Assembly: GCF_030296835.1 (NCBI RefSeq)
Contig: NZ_AP027922.1
Location: forward strand, 1,178,001 to 1,242,000
Reading direction: 5' to 3'
Length of the DNA: 64,000 bases
Source of the DNA: Pseudoalteromonas sp. MM1
Lineage (GTDB): Bacteria > Pseudomonadota > Gammaproteobacteria > Enterobacterales > Alteromonadaceae
Part shown: positions 63,648 to 64,000 of the stretch, piece by piece
How positions within the stretch are numbered: position 1 is the first letter of the stretch
How the letters are laid out: the number at the start of each line of letters is the position of its first letter
Notes under the pieces: generated by a model
What the model saw: only the letters and a program-made list of their open reading frames with translations
The model's database searches: none
Told to the model about the DNA's origin: nothing
Made by a program: the position numbers and the translations under genes

Positions 63648-64000
63648 TTAGTTAAGTGCGTGGCACGGCATTGGAATATCGAGCGGTTGGCAAAACTTAA
63701 TACAAATATGCGCAAGCGCTTGGTAAGGCGCAATTAAGTTACCTTGTTTGTAGCTTGAATCAAACAGTGCAAGCTCACTGCTTATTTGCTCAAGGGTATT
63801 AATATTTAAGCGGTTAATCGCATTTTGCACCGGGCCTTGCTGGTTTTTCCAAATACCATTTTTTTTAAATAACTGTGCGATAGGCTCGCCATTTAAAAGC
63901 CCTTGCTGAATAGTTAGCAAACTGGTGAGCTCTTTATTTATAGCCCATAAAATACTGACCACTTCAGTGTTATCGCTGGCCAGTTTATTAAGGACCTTAA
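63648..64000 (-). CDS. holA: DNA polymerase III delta subunit, C-terminal part (partial)
   Basis: The frame is open to the right edge, giving about 117 C-terminal residues. ASDNTEVVSILWAINKELTSLL and the all-helical remainder (NGIWKNQQGPVQNAINRLN) match the clamp-loader delta subunit C-terminal collar domain. The neighbours nadD and rsfS are those of holA in E. coli. The AAA+-like N-terminal domains lie outside the window. Confidence 0.9.
   Translation of the reverse strand, partial: KVLNKLASDNTEVVSILWAINKELTSLLTIQQGLLNGEPIAQLFKKNGIWKNQQGPVQNAINRLNINTLEQISSELALFDSSYKQGNLIAPYQALAHICIKFCQPLDIPMPCHALN

Overview
The window looks like the chromosome of a marine gammaproteobacterium of the Alteromonadales, most likely Pseudoalteromonas. 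The evidence is the AT-rich base composition, a protein repertoire close to Vibrio, Shewanella and E. coli, and gene orders typical of these groups: smrB/prmB/aroC, metY-rimP-nusA-infB-rbfA-truB-rpsO-pnp-nlpI, and holA-nadD-rsfS-rlmH-mrdA-rodA-rlpA-dacA-ybeD-lipB-lipA. The genus is an inference. No plasmid, prophage, transposase or CRISPR array was seen.

Layout. 0-8.4 kb: end of an AEC-family transporter, smrB, prmB, aroC, a DUF4112 protein, a GST, epmC, an NAD-kinase-like gene, yfcL and an AbgT transporter. 8.4-11.4 kb: a frameshifted membrane-protein gene, the RNA helicase deaD and grxA. 11.5-19.9 kb: a signalling island (below). 20-23.6 kb: a peroxiredoxin-like protein, a small heat-shock protein behind a sigma32-type promoter, a photolyase gene broken by an in-frame stop, and a globin-like protein. 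23.9-34.6 kb: initiator tRNA and the transcription/translation operons through pnp and nlpI. 34.6-41.8 kb: a putative metalloprotein and a six-gene Mrp cation/proton antiporter operon. 41.9-45.9 kb: a DUF2059 protein, a MerR regulator with a 19-bp-spacer promoter, a Cu+ P1B-ATPase, a cupredoxin and a Trp-rich protein. 45.9-49.2 kb: a 365-bp element with terminal inverted repeats, two tandem EF-hand proteins and two copies of a roughly 100-nt structured RNA candidate. 49.2-54.7 kb: M28 peptidase, metallo-beta-lactamase-fold lipoprotein, TetR, RRM protein and a lyase-like lipoprotein. 54.8-64 kb: the lipoate and cell-elongation operons on the minus strand, ending in a partial holA.

Most interesting region: 11.5-19.9 kb carries clear homologues of the Vibrio quorum-sensing relay proteins LuxU and LuxO. 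It also has three perfect copies and one near copy of the Vibrio LuxO box TTGCA-WWW-TGCAA. Each perfect box lies about 80-140 bp upstream of a sigma54-type GG-N10-GC (or GA) promoter. These promoters precede (i) a response regulator / cysteine hydrolase / hybrid histidine kinase operon, (ii) a 96-residue single-TM protein with its own terminator and (iii) an EAL-domain c-di-GMP phosphodiesterase. The near copy sits in front of luxU-luxO. Read together, this is a self-contained LuxO/sigma54 regulon that appears to control signalling proteins and c-di-GMP directly, with no Qrr RNA recognised in the window.

Other notable points are covarying RNA structures beside the EF-hand genes, a nonsense codon between the third and fourth Fe-S ligand cysteines of the photolyase, and MITE-like repeats carrying a covarying CATGGATG hairpin module.
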